From Ctenosaura bakeri (Eukaryota > Chordata > Lepidosauria > Squamata > Iguanidae), in the NCBI GenBank assembly GCA_948474755.1, contig CAOLHI010001282.1:248001-312000 (forward strand): a stretch of 64,000 nt of DNA, read 5' to 3'. The notes beneath the pieces are model-generated. The model had not been told where the DNA came from. It saw only the letters and a program-made list of their open reading frames with translations, and did not search any database. Positions within the stretch are counted from its first letter, which is position 1; each line of letters opens with the position of its first letter. The translations under genes were made by a program, and so were the position numbers. Shown here one piece after another: positions 20,344 to 31,079 of this stretch.

Positions 20344-21114
20344 TTACTCTTTCAGCTGACAGTTCTAAGCATATTAAGCACAGAACTTATTATAGGGCAT
20401 TTTTTAAAATAATTTTTTTAAAGGAAATGAACAAGCGGACACTTTCATGTCCTTCCCCCACAGCGACATGGGGCAGTAAAAGCAACTGCGAGTGATATAG
20501 TCAGCCCCATGCACTATTAATTTACTGGACAACAGTGTTGAGGCTTTCAGACCAGAGAACCACAGGAGTGTCTGTGGTCTGAATGCTGACAAGATCCCAT
20601 GGAGAAGAAACATAAATAAATTCTGCTCTGACCCCCAGTAACAGTTTTATGGCTGCTCTTCAACTCCGTTGCAAGCATTCCCTTCTGCTAGAGGGAGATG
20701 TAACAGGAAAGACAGGACTGAGGAAAGAGATTCCAAGGTTGGTGACCACATTGAAACAATAGATTGCAATATACAATGTGAAAATAGTAGAACTCTCTAC
20801 TCCTGGCTTTGCAAGGGCAGACTGAGTTCCACTCAGGCAGAGTTCTGCTGTGCCTCTTCCCTTCCCTCCCTGTTGGATTCACCCATTTCCAGAGAGGCAT
20901 ACAGCCATTTAGTCACCAATGGAGAGTGGGGGGACAGAAGAAAGGCATCCAGCTATATCCTTATAGCTGGATGCACAATGACAAAGGAGGGCTGGGAGGA
21001 GGATGTTGTCATTGTGTAGCATAGCTATTGGCCATAATGGCTGGGAGATTTTGGGTGCTGTAGTCCAGAAAAGGAACTTTTCCAAGCTCTGCCAACATGA
21101 TATTTGGAATAATC
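20344..21114. other. Unassigned non-coding sequence
   Basis: No gene seen. The overlapping frames at 20669-21024 have no domain. A member of the 'tagtccag...cttttcc' palindromic family lies at about 21046-21100. An inverted pair AGCTATATCC/GCTATAAGG-like occurs near 20950-20970. Confidence 0.4.
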
Positions 21115-21225
21115 CCTGTTGTTGTTGTTGTTGTTGTTGTTGCTGCTGCTGCTGCTACTGTTGTGTGCCTTCAAGTTGAACAATCATAAGGTGAACATAT
21201 CACAGGGTTTTCTTGGCAAGATTAT
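21115..21225 (-). mobile_element. tRNA-derived SINE 3' tail fragment with (GTT)n/(GCT)n array
   Basis: A GTT run followed by GCT repeats (21117-21162) is the reverse of the SINE AAC tail. It runs into 'gtgtgccttcaagttgaa' and 'agggttttcttggcaag', the SINE body. Only the 3' third is present, ending against an L2-like element. Confidence 0.7.
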
Positions 21226-22250
21226 TATTCCACTTTTCCCCCAGTTTGGGACTCAAGGCAGCTTAGAAAGCTTAAAACAAACGTAGTTTAAAAATTTACT
21301 GTCTACAAAAACTAAAAAAACCAAAAAAACCCCAACCAATTAAACTATCAGAAAATTAATGCCAGTCAAAAAAGCAAAACATTAAGAAACACTAACAAAA
21401 ATAGAAGTATAAGCATATTATACAAGACCTGTTTCCCCTAAAAAATTATTTTTCAAAGGCCTGCCAGAATAAAAAAAAGTCTTCATATGCCTGCAGAAAG
21501 ACAGCAAGGAAAGTGGCAATCTAATCTCTCTGCAAAGGGAATTCCAGAGTCTGGGAGCAGACACAGAGAAAGTCCTCTCCCATGTTCTCACCAGGTGTAC
21601 CTGTGGTGGGAGAGAGAAAAGGGCCTCCCCAGAAAATCTCAAAAGGCAGGTTCTTAAGGGAGAATATGGTCCTTCAAATAACCTTCAGCTGAGCTGTATA
21701 GGGCTTTATAGGTCATGATCAGCACTTTGAATTGTGCCTAGAAATGGACGAGAAGCTGGAAATGCTGTTGCAATGAGGAAGTTGTGCGCTCCTTGTGCTC
21801 CTCAGTTAACAATCTGGCTGCATATCTTTGAACTACCTGAGGTTTCCAAACTCTTTTCAAAGGAAGCCTGACATGGAATCAGTGGCGGAGCTTGGAGCGT
21901 GTGGAGGGGGGATGGGTGGAGAAGAGGGGAGCAAAGGGGCAGGGGTGGGGCTACAGCAGATGGGACAGGGCTATGGCATGTGGGGGCAGGGCTATGACAG
22001 ACAGGGCAGGGTTATGGCACACCGGGGCAAGGGATATAGTGCATGGAGAAGAGCAAGCAAGGAGCTGTGGCAACCCCCAAAAAGTTGTCACCAGGGGCGC
22101 ACCATTCCCATTGCCCCCCTGTCCCTATGCCACTGCATGGAATGCATTACAGTAATCCAAGTGGGATAACTGTATGGTATGTGTCACCCTGGCCACAGCC
22201 AGATCTGACATCTCAAGAAACTGTGGGGAAAAGATCTACCTGTTCACAGA
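21226..22250 (-). mobile_element. L2-like LINE 3' region, minus strand, split by a hAT element
   Basis: On the minus strand, 21418-21642 encodes the C-terminal end of an L2-type reverse transcriptase frame, with the motif SAPRLWNSL visible and an EIRLPLSLLSF block after it. The 3' UTR then ends in the typical GCTGCCTTGAGTCCCAAACT and AT-rich tail at 21226-21290. Upstream element text resumes after the hAT insertion ('gcattacagtaatccaa'). The frame is short and broken, so this copy is dead. Confidence 0.65.
21880..22135 (+). mobile_element. Non-autonomous hAT element with 8-bp target duplication
   Basis: Ends CAGTGGCGGAG and CTATGCCACTG are inverted repeats, and the octamer CATGGAAT stands directly outside both (21872-21879 and 22136-22143). 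An 8-bp duplication and CAGNG-type ends are hAT hallmarks. The 256-bp interior is GC-rich with repeated CAGGGCTATGGCA-like words and no transposase frame. It lies inside the L2-like LINE and is therefore younger than it. Confidence 0.85.
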
Positions 22251-22674
22251 CTCAGTCCCACTAGACTCTGTCACAAATGTCACCAACAACAGTTGGAGCA
22301 GTTGTGGTAGCTAGCAGATAAAAACAGGAGTCCTGTAGAGCTTGAAACATCCAGCATTTTCTGCTGAGAGATGAAGTCCCAGGAACATCTGCCCAGAATG
22401 ATCAATGAAAGGCAAGCACTCTTCCATCCAGCTACTTTTGTTGCTGCTACTGCCAGGTTGTTTCTGCCTGTAGAAACTTTGCAAAAAAGATCTACTTCTT
22501 TCCAGATTTGGGTCCATCACCTGTCAGCAAGTATCACCTACCCCAGCTGGTCAAGTGAGGCAACTGGCACTCCAGGATCATTGCCAGAGGGAGTTGTCCC
22601 TTTGGGGGAGCCACTTTTGGGGAGCCCAAAAGCATAAATAGGCCTTTTGGGCCTGCTGCTCAAAAGAAAGGGCA

Positions 22675-22985
22675 GGGTTTTGTTGGTTCTTGTGGGTTTT
22701 TCAGGCTTTGAGACCATGTTCTGGTTGTATTTTCTCCTGACGTTTCGCCTGCATCTGTGGTTGGCATCTTCAGAGGAATGGTGAATTGGAAGTGGAGTGG
22801 AGAATATATATGCCAGTCTCCCCCTCCGGGGGGGAGGGAGCAATTAGCATAATAGTCCTATTGTGTGTGTTGAATACTTGTTCCTGGAGGGAGACTTCCT
22901 GAGCCCAGGTGGGGCTCGCTATGGCTCGTTAGTGTCTTTTGTGTTTTGATTTTGGTGTTTTTCAAAACTGGCAGCCAAATTTTGT
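22675..22985 (-). mobile_element. Penelope-type repeat with hammerhead-like core, minus strand
   Basis: Minus-strand text CTCTGAAGATGCCAACCACA, GATGCAGGCGAAACGTCAGG and a following segment like ATGGTCTCAAAGCCTGAAAA is a widespread amniote repeat that I associate with Penelope-like retroelements (association from memory). The core CUGAAGA ... GAAA ... CGUC is laid out like a hammerhead ribozyme. No reverse transcriptase or endonuclease frame is present here. Confidence 0.5.
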
Positions 22986-24409
22986 TGACCTTCCGAGTCT
23001 CCTCTCTCCAGGGTTTTGTATTAATTATAATAAATACAAGGACTTAAGGATGCCTTTTCAAAAGAGGAGGGGAGATGAAGATCTCATTGGGGCATTACTA
23101 CTGTACAGGGCAGAGGTACACATAGAGACAAAAAAAAAAAGAACAATAGGGGTGCTAGTTGCTCCACGTTGTAAATTCAAATCATCACCTTTGCAACACC
23201 TCTCAGGGTGGTCAATGCTGATGCTGAACGCCAGGTCAAGGGATGATGAAACCACTGCCATTCAGTACCTAATCCTAGATGAGTGTGCTGCCTCATTGTG
23301 CACCACATAGACTTAGGTGGATGAACCTGGAGTGTGGGTGGGAGGGTAATCTCTCCCAATTTTGTCCACCAAGGTTCTCTGTGCAGTAGCCAGCAAGAAT
23401 GGTTAGGGATCAATGGCATTGCAGTGGTCTATTTGGATTCCATCCAATTGACCAGGTGCCAAGGGCAGATGCTGGAACCCTTTTCTGTCTTTCTAATCCA
23501 AACCTAGGTACAATGACTTGTAGTCCTCATGCCTTGGGGCAAGGACACTGCACAGAGGTCTCCAACCAACAGCAGGGGAATCCCTATTGGCCACAGTGAC
23601 CACTGCCCCATCTCTAGCCCTCCAACCTGTGCCAGTGTAGTACTGCTACAGAAAGTATCTAGGCAGACAGAGTTGCTCTAGTCTAGTATCACTTAGTTCT
23701 TCCTCCTGGTCTCAAAAATGCATGACAAATTAGTGCCCATATCACAAACTGAAACATGGATAATTGAGATCTAATTATGGACCAACCCGGAATTTAACAG
23801 CAATTCCAGCAGATGGAATGCCTAGCTGAGAGAACAATTGTGGTTGTCAGATCTCAGGACCTGGCTCTTCAGTTTTCAGGGTTTCAGGTGTGGGTATCAC
23901 AGCATGACAGCACTACCTTGAAAAGTATGCCTTGCATGTCTCTTTGTATATTCTTCATTTGTTATACTTGGTGGGGTTTTTCAATTATTATTTGAATAAC
24001 ACACTCTGTGCAACTATGGTTGATACTTAGGTACGCCATGCTTAAAGGACTCACTAAGAGCTGCTCCAGTAATGTCACCCTTGTAAGATCACCAGGGCCC
24101 TCTTTTTGAAATATCACAAGGGGTTGCTCCCAGATCTCAGGTTTTTGCTCTCAAACTCCAGGGCCTGGGCCATGAGAAATCTCATAGTCCTGACCTAGCA
24201 GTCCTAAGAACAACTTAGACCCTGTTGGCTGGGGGAAAAACCACAGAAAAATGGATAGCTTACAGGCATCTTTCTGTGTCTGTCCTCCATGGCCTTGCCT
24301 AGACCCCAGTGACACACCTTCTTCCTGCCCATGAAATCCCCACTTAGTACCTCAACCCCCTCAATGGTTTTCCAAGGTCATATAACTGTGGCAGTTTCTC
24401 CAAGCTTGT
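22986..24409. other. Unassigned non-coding sequence
   Basis: No gene or clear repeat. The plus frame 22939-23310 (123 codons) and its minus-strand shadows have no domain. One A-run lies at 23130-23141. Confidence 0.4.
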
Positions 24410-24690
24410 ATGTTCCTCCTCATTAATAATTTTTGCCATCTCGACTGCACTCTGGTGTTGCTTGGCCACACGTGTCTTAGGCCATTTTTGCACTACACTG
24501 TTACAGTGCTGTCATTTCACTTTCAGGCCGACGAGCTCTTTGACTGAAAATTCTAAATACCCCTCCTGAAACTACAAACCCCAGGATTCCATAGGGTGTT
24601 GAAATAGAATAATAGCACTATAACAGTGTAGTGCAGAAATGGCTTTAGTTATCATCTGTAAAATGTTGGAGGGCTATGTGTTAGCAAGAA
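24410..24690 (+). mobile_element. 'TC-unit' repeat, 5'-truncated, carrying Fold-1
   Basis: Only the 3' part of the unit remains: CTCATTAATAATTTTTGCC, 'tggtgttgcttggccacac', GTGTCTTA, then Fold-1, then GTTATCATCTGTAAAATG. The insertion point matches that in the 34.2 kb copy to the base. Confidence 0.7.
24480..24644. mobile_element. Fold-1 hairpin element in a TC-unit
   Basis: Ends GGCCATTTTTGCACTACAC and GTGCAGAAATGGCT, flanked by TTA on both sides. Loop: GAGCTCTTTGACTGAAAATT. The left arm is damaged between TTTCA and the loop. Confidence 0.85.
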
Positions 24691-24779
24691 ATGACGGGTG
24701 CAACTCTATAGATATGCTGTGGAGCCCAGCCCTGTGCTGCCGTTCTGAGGACGCATCTATTTAGAATGACTCTGGCCAA

Positions 24780-25440
24780 CGAGATTAATCATTATAAGTA
24801 CTTTCCCCACTTGTAATGCTTTTAGGTCCTGAAAGTTGCTAGGAGTCCAAGGACAAAGGTTACTGGGAGGTTAAAAGATAAAGTACAGAGATATGTTTAC
24901 CATCCCGCAGGGTTTTGGTGACAAAACAGATGGGCTAATAGAAACAAAGATAAGACTAATAAAAGTATTAATGAAACCTAAGGGAAATGTGGACATTTAA
25001 TTTGAGGTTGACCATGTGTTTCTTTTAAAGAAAAAGAAAAAAACAGATCCATTTGACCTGATTGGCTGTCACACCCGAGCAGAAGCGGGAAGTTGGACTC
25101 CCTGGGTTCTGGCATCCAGCCTGTTTGAAGCAGAATCCAGTCAGTCTCTGAGAAGCATGAACACTGATGCAAATTCCAGTAAAATGAAATGTAAATACAG
25201 CTGATGGATGCTCACCAATTTTTTAAATGAGAAGCTTATTTTCTCTGTGGACAGCATAGTTAGTGTCAATACTACTAAAGGCATTTGTATAATTCCTAAT
25301 TGCCTTCCTCTTATTTCCAGCATTAAATTAGGTATAAAATAAGCCTCACATGAATCTATGGGAGGCTTTTGGTGCTGCATAAGTGTGCTTTCCATCCCAG
25401 TATGTATTGTTAGCCACTTTAACAGCTGTTATATTAGAAT
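24780..25440. promoter_or_regulatory. Candidate conserved non-coding block
   Basis: A long unique AT-rich stretch with GAGATTAATCATTATAAG, 'gacaaaacagatgggctaa', AAAGTATTAATGAAACC and CATTAAATTAGGTATAAAAT. It contains several homeodomain and GATA-type words and no repeat family or convincing exon. Function as enhancer DNA is an inference. Confidence 0.33.
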
Positions 25441-25722
25441 TGTTGCACCTTTTTGCTAAAGCTCTTCTTTTTCCCCAATACAGACTCTGAGTTGGGTCAT
25501 GCTAATTGACTCTTTGATATACTGCTTCAGATGAATGGATGTGCAATATGGGAAACACATAACTTTTCTTAGTTTAAGAAGCCTGGATATCAAAATATAC
25601 TACCTTTAGAAATCTGTCTTCAAAGATAGTCCTAGATTTCTGAGCTTGAGATTAAGTGTGCCTCTCATCCTTAGACTTGAAAGGCTGCTTCCAGAACTTG
25701 GAATTAACTAGTTAATTACCTA

Positions 25723-25944
25723 GGGTCCACTCACACTACAGAATTATAGTGCTGTTATTCCACTTTAACTGCCATTGTTGTGTCATATTGCATGCTGGGG
25801 CTTGTAGTGTAGGGAGGCACTGAGGGGCTCTGGCTAAGAATTCTAAAGCCCCCTCCCTAAATTTTCCATCCCAGGAGTCCATGTTAAAGTGTTAAAGTGC
25901 TAAAGTGGATTAACAGCTCTATAACTCTATAGTGTTATAGGGCC
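25723..25944. mobile_element. Fold-2 hairpin element
   Basis: Ends GGGTCCACTCACACTACAG and 'atagtgttatagggcc' with the loop 'gaggggctctggctaagaa'. The right arm has acquired a small GTTAAAGTG duplication near 25893-25910. Confidence 0.75.
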
Positions 25945-26024
25945 TGTAGTCATGTGTAATTCTTTCCCCAGTAACAAAGAGATTCCCTCCCTTCTTCCTT
26001 CCCCTTCTCCTCTTGATTTTTATT

Positions 26025-26486
26025 ATCTTTACTTACACCCTACCTTTTCTGAAAACTGGAATTCAAGGCGGCATATAAACCAGTAATTACAGTGGTTACA
26101 AAATTTGTTAAAATCATACAAAAAGTCAACATTAAAATGGAATTAAACTATTAAAATATTCAAATAACATTAAATATAATTTTTACAAGGATAAAGGCAG
26201 TTTTTTTTTTAGAAAAGCAAAATTTAAACAACACAGAACAATTTCAAACAATAAGCCCTTTCTTCAAAAATCTTCAGTTCTGAAAGCCAGTCAGAATTTT
26301 AAAAGCCTTTTCTATAGATGGAAGGACAGCAAAAAAGGGTCTGTTTGAGATTCCCTAGTAAAAAAAATCCAGAGCCTAGGGGCAGCTACCAAGAAGGCCC
26401 TATCTCATGTCTTCCTATCTATACTGGTGAAGGTATTGAGAGTAAAAGAAGCATCTCTCCTGAAAATCTCTGAATCTGGGTGACAT
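26025..26486 (-). mobile_element. L2-like LINE 3' fragment, minus strand
   Basis: Order from the plus strand: 'ctgaaaactggaattcaagg' (reverse of the LINE 3' terminus), an A-rich UTR, then 'aatccagagcctaggggcag' and 'ctatctcatgtcttcctatc' (reverse of the C-terminal coding end, as at 21.5 kb). No intact frame. Confidence 0.6.
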
Positions 26487-26489
26487 GAC

Positions 26490-26965
26490 ATGAAAGCATC
26501 CCTGATAGATGGCCGTCCAGCCTCTGTTTTAAAACCTTCTTTGGAGGAAGGAGACTCCACCAGACTCTGAGGCAGCATGCTCCACTGTCAAACTGCTCTT
26601 ACCATTAGGAAGGTCTTTCTAATGTTTAAATGGAATCTCTTTTCCTCAAGTTTGAAGCCATTGCTATGTGTCCTAGTATCTAGAACAACAGAAGACAGAC
26701 TTGCTCCATCCTCCATATGACATCCCTTCAAATATTTAAAACATGGCTATCATGTCGCCTCTTAACCTTCTCTTTTCCAGGCTAAACATACCTAGCTCCC
26801 TAAGCCTGTCCTCATAGGACATGGTTTCTAAGCCTTTTACCATTTTGGAGGCCTTCCTCTGGACCCATTCCAGCTTGTCAATATCCTTCCTGAACTGTGG
26901 TGCCTAGAACTGGACACAGTATTCCAGGTGGGGTCTGGCCAAGGCAGAACTGAGTGGTAATTCTG
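26490..26965 (-). mobile_element. CR1 LINE C-terminal fragment, minus strand
   Basis: Antisense CR1 3' coding region: 'gatggccgtccagcctctg', 'tccaccagactctgaggcag', 'atggctatcatgtcgcctc' and 'gaactgtggtgcctagaac'. It abuts the L2-like fragment on its left. Stops and indels show it is dead. Confidence 0.8.
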
Positions 26966-27282
26966 TGGATAACTGGTTGAGATAAAGCCCTGCTGAGCAT
27001 ATTGGGACTGACTTGTGGGTAGCTTTGGGCCAGAATGCCAGTGACAATTTTGAAACTCTTTTACTCCTAATGGAATGGGTTGTTTTGGTCTGGCAGCTTT
27101 TTTAAAAAAGCAAAATAGCAAAATAAAAAAAAGTGACATACAAGGGAAGTGGGGGGCGGATTCATCTGAAAGCAGACCAAAGATTAAAAATCATTCCATA
27201 CTGTTAATTTGGGTATGTGGGAGTCAGAGATTAACGATCAAGTTTATCCAAATTAGGCCCCACTGAATTCAATGGGATTTGC

Positions 27283-27700
27283 TGTTGTTCTTATTCTCCA
27301 TCAAGTTGACGTGGCAATGACACATGGCATGAGAGAACTTTGAGAGCCACTGTGGTCATTAACTGCTATGCTCGGATACTCCAAACTCAGGGCTATGGCT
27401 TCCTTGATTGAATCGAGCCATTTGTATGGCAGTCTCCTTGGCCATTTCCACACTAGCCTGTTATAGTGCTATTATTCCAATTTCAATATCCTATGGAATC
27501 CTGGAGTTTGCAGTTTAGGGAGGGGCCTCAAAGGCAAACCCCAGGATTCCATAGGATGTTGAAAGTGAAATAATAGCTCTATAATAGCCTAGTGTGGAAA
27601 TGGCCCTTGTTTATCAACTGCCTTCCACTCCACTAAGCATTAGTGTCTTCTCCAATGAGTCATGTAGTCTCATTATATGTCCTATCATAGTCTCAGTTTA
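27283..27700 (-). mobile_element. RTE-BovB LINE C-terminal fragment, minus strand, split by Fold-1
   Basis: Read on the minus strand, flanks of the Fold-1 insertion encode two conserved stretches of the BovB open frame end: a 'histidine-Trp-Lys-type' block near 27630-27665 and a WLDSIKEA motif near 27390-27420. The frame is broken by the hairpin element and by shifts. BovB is common in squamates, which fits the inferred host. Confidence 0.6.
27440..27605. mobile_element. Fold-1 hairpin element nested in BovB
   Basis: Ends GGCCATTTCCACACTAGCC and GTGTGGAAATGGCC, with CTT on both outer sides as a 3-bp target duplication. The loop is only a few bases, so the element is close to a pure palindrome. 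Confidence 0.87.
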
Positions 27701-28024
27701 GTCATCAGGGATTGACTCCCAAGTAAACATGCAGAAGAATCAGAGAAAAGCCCAGGGTGGTTCATTTCACAGAACTATTTCTCCATATATTACAGGGTGA
27801 AATTCATAAGTGTTGGATTAAACCACTGTCTCTTTAGTTCTAGGTAATATGCAATAGATTGGCCTATATGTGCGCCAGAACAAATTTATTTTCCAGCCTC
27901 TTCTCTTCAGAAATTAGTCTCTTCATCTGTATGGATCTGTATGGTAACACTGTTTTTATTTTTCTGTAACATCTGAACCAAAAGGATGTGATGAACATTC
28001 ATGAAAATAAGTGGTCCTCAAGCT

Positions 28025-28115
28025 TGGAAAATTACCTTTTTGGACAACAATTTCCAGAATTCCTTGGCTAGGCCAGCTGAAGAATTCTGAGAATTATAGT
28101 CACAAAACATAAAAT
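28025..28115. repeat. Short palindromic repeat of the 'actacaactccc' family
   Basis: The segment 'gacaacaatttccagaattc' and its partner 'gaattctgagaattatagtc' form inverted arms flanked by 'aagcttggaaaattacc' and its weak complement. Relatives are at 31.67, 32.39 and 59.42 kb. Confidence 0.5.
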
Positions 28116-28199
28116 TTCCCCAACCCCAGTTCAGGGCCATGGTTTCTCTTTCTCTCGGAGAGGCATGTTATGTAGTCCTGCTATAATTTTAGTGCCTGG

Positions 28200-28680
28200 T
28201 ATATCATGAAAATTGTAAGTGTTTGGAAAGTCTCTGATGGCAAAGGCCCATTAAAGAGCCGTTTTTGATTCCTGGAATTAGTGGTAGTTAGATTAAGAAA
28301 TGCAGCTCTGGAATTAGCAGAAATGTCTAACTATGCCAAGGTAAGGGACAAAATATCAGCGTAATTATTCTCCAGGGGATCAAGAGAAAACAAGACAGAG
28401 GAAATGACTAAGCGTCTGCATGCCATTAAAACAAGAGCATGGCACTGCTTGGATTAATTGTGAGCACTCTAATGTCGAGGCAAGCTTTTAAATAGGAGAG
28501 GATTCTGTCTTCCAGGGGGCATAATGATGAGAATCGTTTCAGTGCAACCAGACATTTTCTGCTCAAAGACAAAAACCCCAGGTGGTAGGTGAGCTGGAAA
28601 TTGAAAAGCTCATTTGGGGCAAGCTCAAGACATTTTGCCACCTGAGGTGAAAGACAAAATGGAACACGCATCCCATTCCA
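28200..28680. promoter_or_regulatory. Candidate conserved non-coding element
   Basis: Unique block with 'gcgtaattattctcc', CATTAAAACAAGAGC, 'tggattaattgtgagcac' and TAATGTCGAGGC. No repeat family is detected. The minus frame 28426-28671 (81 codons) has no domain. Regulatory function is inferred. Confidence 0.33.
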
Positions 28681-28914
28681 TGTACGGAAGAACTCTACTC
28701 ACATGGGACAATGCCCTCCACTATACTTAACGATAGCAGGCTGTCTTAGGACAATGAGGACTCTGTCCACGGGGCTGAATCTGGCTTTCTTGGGTCCCGT
28801 TCTGCCCTTGCAGGGGTTCCCTAGGTGTTCACATTACTTACCTCATGATACCACTCTTTGATGGTTCCCAAGCTTAAGTAGAATCTTGGGTAGAGGTAGG
28901 AACGCATTGCCCAT

Positions 28915-29589
28915 GGCCCGTTCTGCACGATGTCACCATCCTGCCACAGGATGGGTTGTTTCCAGCCCAGGAGCCATGCTACAGCCTGGTCTCATCACTA
29001 TCCAGCTGCTTTCCCCTTCCCAAGCATTGCAAATCAGCCTTATATCATTTCCAGAAAAAATCCGTTAAGAGCACTTCAATCCCATCAGCCATGTCAGTGA
29101 AGTTCTGTAATAGCACTTTCTGTCATTGCGGATCCAGGAGTGGGCAGGGTGTGGGCACGCCCAGTTTGTCCCTCCCTCAGAGACTCCCATGGCATGGCAG
29201 CTTTGGAATCTACCACCTCTTCATGTTTATTTTAAATTTCTCCTTTGAGTTAATTTTTAGAATTTTTTAAATACGTTTTTTAGCCTTATAGCACACAAAT
29301 GCAATAATGTACTGGTGTGTCATAATGTTACAACGTGGCTGCACTAGTACGGCTTACAAAAAACAAAACCCTGATGAATTAGGATCTGTGGAGCAGGGTA
29401 AAGGTGGGGAAAAAGACTGGTCAATGACACTGCAGTGTGGAAGGAACACCAGTGGCAATAATGCTACTCATTTGCTTAAGACAAAAGATTGCGGAGGAGA
29501 GTGTTCCTAACTCAATAGCATCAGGGAAATGGCAATGCTGGGGACTGTAATGGAACAACCTGCTGCTGATTTATAATGCAGAAAGGGCC
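28915..29589. mobile_element. Probable non-autonomous DNA transposon (GGCCCTTTCTGCA ends)
   Basis: GGCCCGTTCTGCACGATG at the left and ATAATGCAGAAAGGGCC at the right are inverted repeats. The 675-bp interior has GC-richer DNA unlike the flanks, and no transposase. Target duplications are not clear, so the edges rest on the inverted ends. Confidence 0.45.
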
Positions 29590-29599
29590 TAAGATTTAA

Positions 29600-30016
29600 T
29601 TATTGGCAGCAAGAACTTTTATTCTTGTTTGAATAAAAAGTTATTTATCTGCTTGCAGAAGGGAAATAGGGAATGAGCCAACTTAGCATTCCTTGGAAGG
29701 GAATCTGAATTTCACAACCTGAGAGAAATCACCAAGAAAGTCTTCTCTCTGATCTATACTAAATGTTCCTGAGGAGATGTAGGAGAAAGAGAAGAGTATC
29801 TTTGGAACATCTTAAAGCTCTGGCAGGTACATATTTGGAAACACAGTCTTTCAGTTATCTTGCACCAAACTCATGGAGTTTTATAAATTGTAACCAGCAC
29901 TTTGAATTCTGCTCAGAAATACATTGGCAGCAAGTAAATTGTTCTGTCAAGGAACCGGTGTTTCTTCCCTGTAATTGGCCTCTGTGAGCAGTTTGATTGC
30001 AGCATTCTGGACCTGA
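29600..30016 (-). mobile_element. LINE 3' fragment (L2-like), minus strand
   Basis: Plus-strand words 'ctgatctatactaaatgttc', 'accagcactttgaattctg' and 'gttctgtcaaggaaccgg' follow the same layout as the L2-like copy at 21.6-21.8 kb ('atcagcactttgaattgtg'). It is immediately followed by a Fold-2 element. The 74-codon frame here is a shadow. Confidence 0.45.
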
Positions 30017-30240
30017 GGGCCCCATTCACACTACAAAATAATAGTGCAATTATTCCAATTTAACTGCCATGGTTCCATCCTATGGAATCTGGAGTCTGGC
30101 AGCTTAAGGAGGGGCATTTTGATTTCTCAGTCAGAAAACTTCAGTGCTGCCACAAACCCAAACCCCAGAATTCTACAGGATGGAACCATAGCAGTTAAAG
30201 TGGAATAATAGTACTGCAATAGTGTAGTGTGAATGCACCC
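30017..30240. mobile_element. Fold-2 hairpin element
   Basis: Clear ends GGGCCCCATTCACACTAC and GTAGTGTGAATGCACCC with arms CTGCCATGGTTCCATCC and GGATGGAACCATAGCAG. The loop 'tctcagtcagaaaacttcag' is in reversed orientation compared with most copies. Confidence 0.85.
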
Positions 30241-30622
30241 CTCCTTGAAAGTTCTGAATACTTTCTAGAGTCAGCCCCAAATAGAGGGCAAATTTGATAT
30301 ATATGTATTGTGTTTTGAAATTTTGGCTCTGTTTTTTAGCTGATTTTATTGCTGATTGCTCTGAAGAGCACTTGCTTCCTTGGCCTTTTCTTGAGTTCGT
30401 CTTATTTGTAATTACTGTTCTCTATTGCTTTTTTCACTTAATTTTATTGTATTACTTCATTATTGCAGGCATTGCTTTATCTTATCTGCCAGCTTGAAAG
30501 GGTTCTGCCCCTAAAAGTGCTCTAAAACTAATTTTAAATAAAAGATTGATGTTTGAAATGATATTTTATCATGTTTTTAGAAGCACCATAAGGAGTGTGG
30601 GGAGGTTAGGGAGGGAAAAAGA

Positions 30623-30859
30623 TTTGTTGTTGTTCTGTGCCTTCAAGTCACTTCTGACTTATAGCGACCCCCAGGCAAACCTATCGTGGGGTTTTTCTTG
30701 GCAAGATTTGTTCAGAGAGAAAGTTTGCCTTTGCTTTCCTCTGAGGTTGAGAGGGTGTGACTTGCCCAAGGTCACCCAGAGGATTTCTAAGACTGAGTGG
30801 AGATTGAAACCATGATTTCCCAGAGTCCTATTCCAATACTTAAACCACACTGGTGGCTG
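30623..30859 (-). mobile_element. tRNA-derived SINE, full-length, minus strand
   Basis: Starts with the reversed AAC tail (GTTGTTGTTCTGTGCCTTC), then the body and 'aaacctatcgtggggttttt', ending in the tRNA-like head ('cttaaaccacactggtggc'). B-box region is present but mutated. Confidence 0.82.
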
Positions 30860-31079
30860 CTAGAGAGAGATACTTCAAGTAAATAAATCAATTATCAAAA
30901 ATGTCTTTTCCCTTCATGGTGTGGGGGCCTCAAGTGGGATGGTACAGTCCTGTGAAAATGGTATTATGCACATTTTAAACAATAAGGCATGACAAGAGAG
31001 CCCTTGGCATTATTCATTGTTTGATCCTACTGCTGTTCAGCAAGGACATGTTGTAAATCTGGGGTACTGACCCATGTCT

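Noticed and set aside
21117..21162. (GTT)n/(GCT)n array as an independent coding or disease-type triplet expansion
   Set aside because: It is the AAC-type tail of a SINE read backwards, in non-coding DNA.
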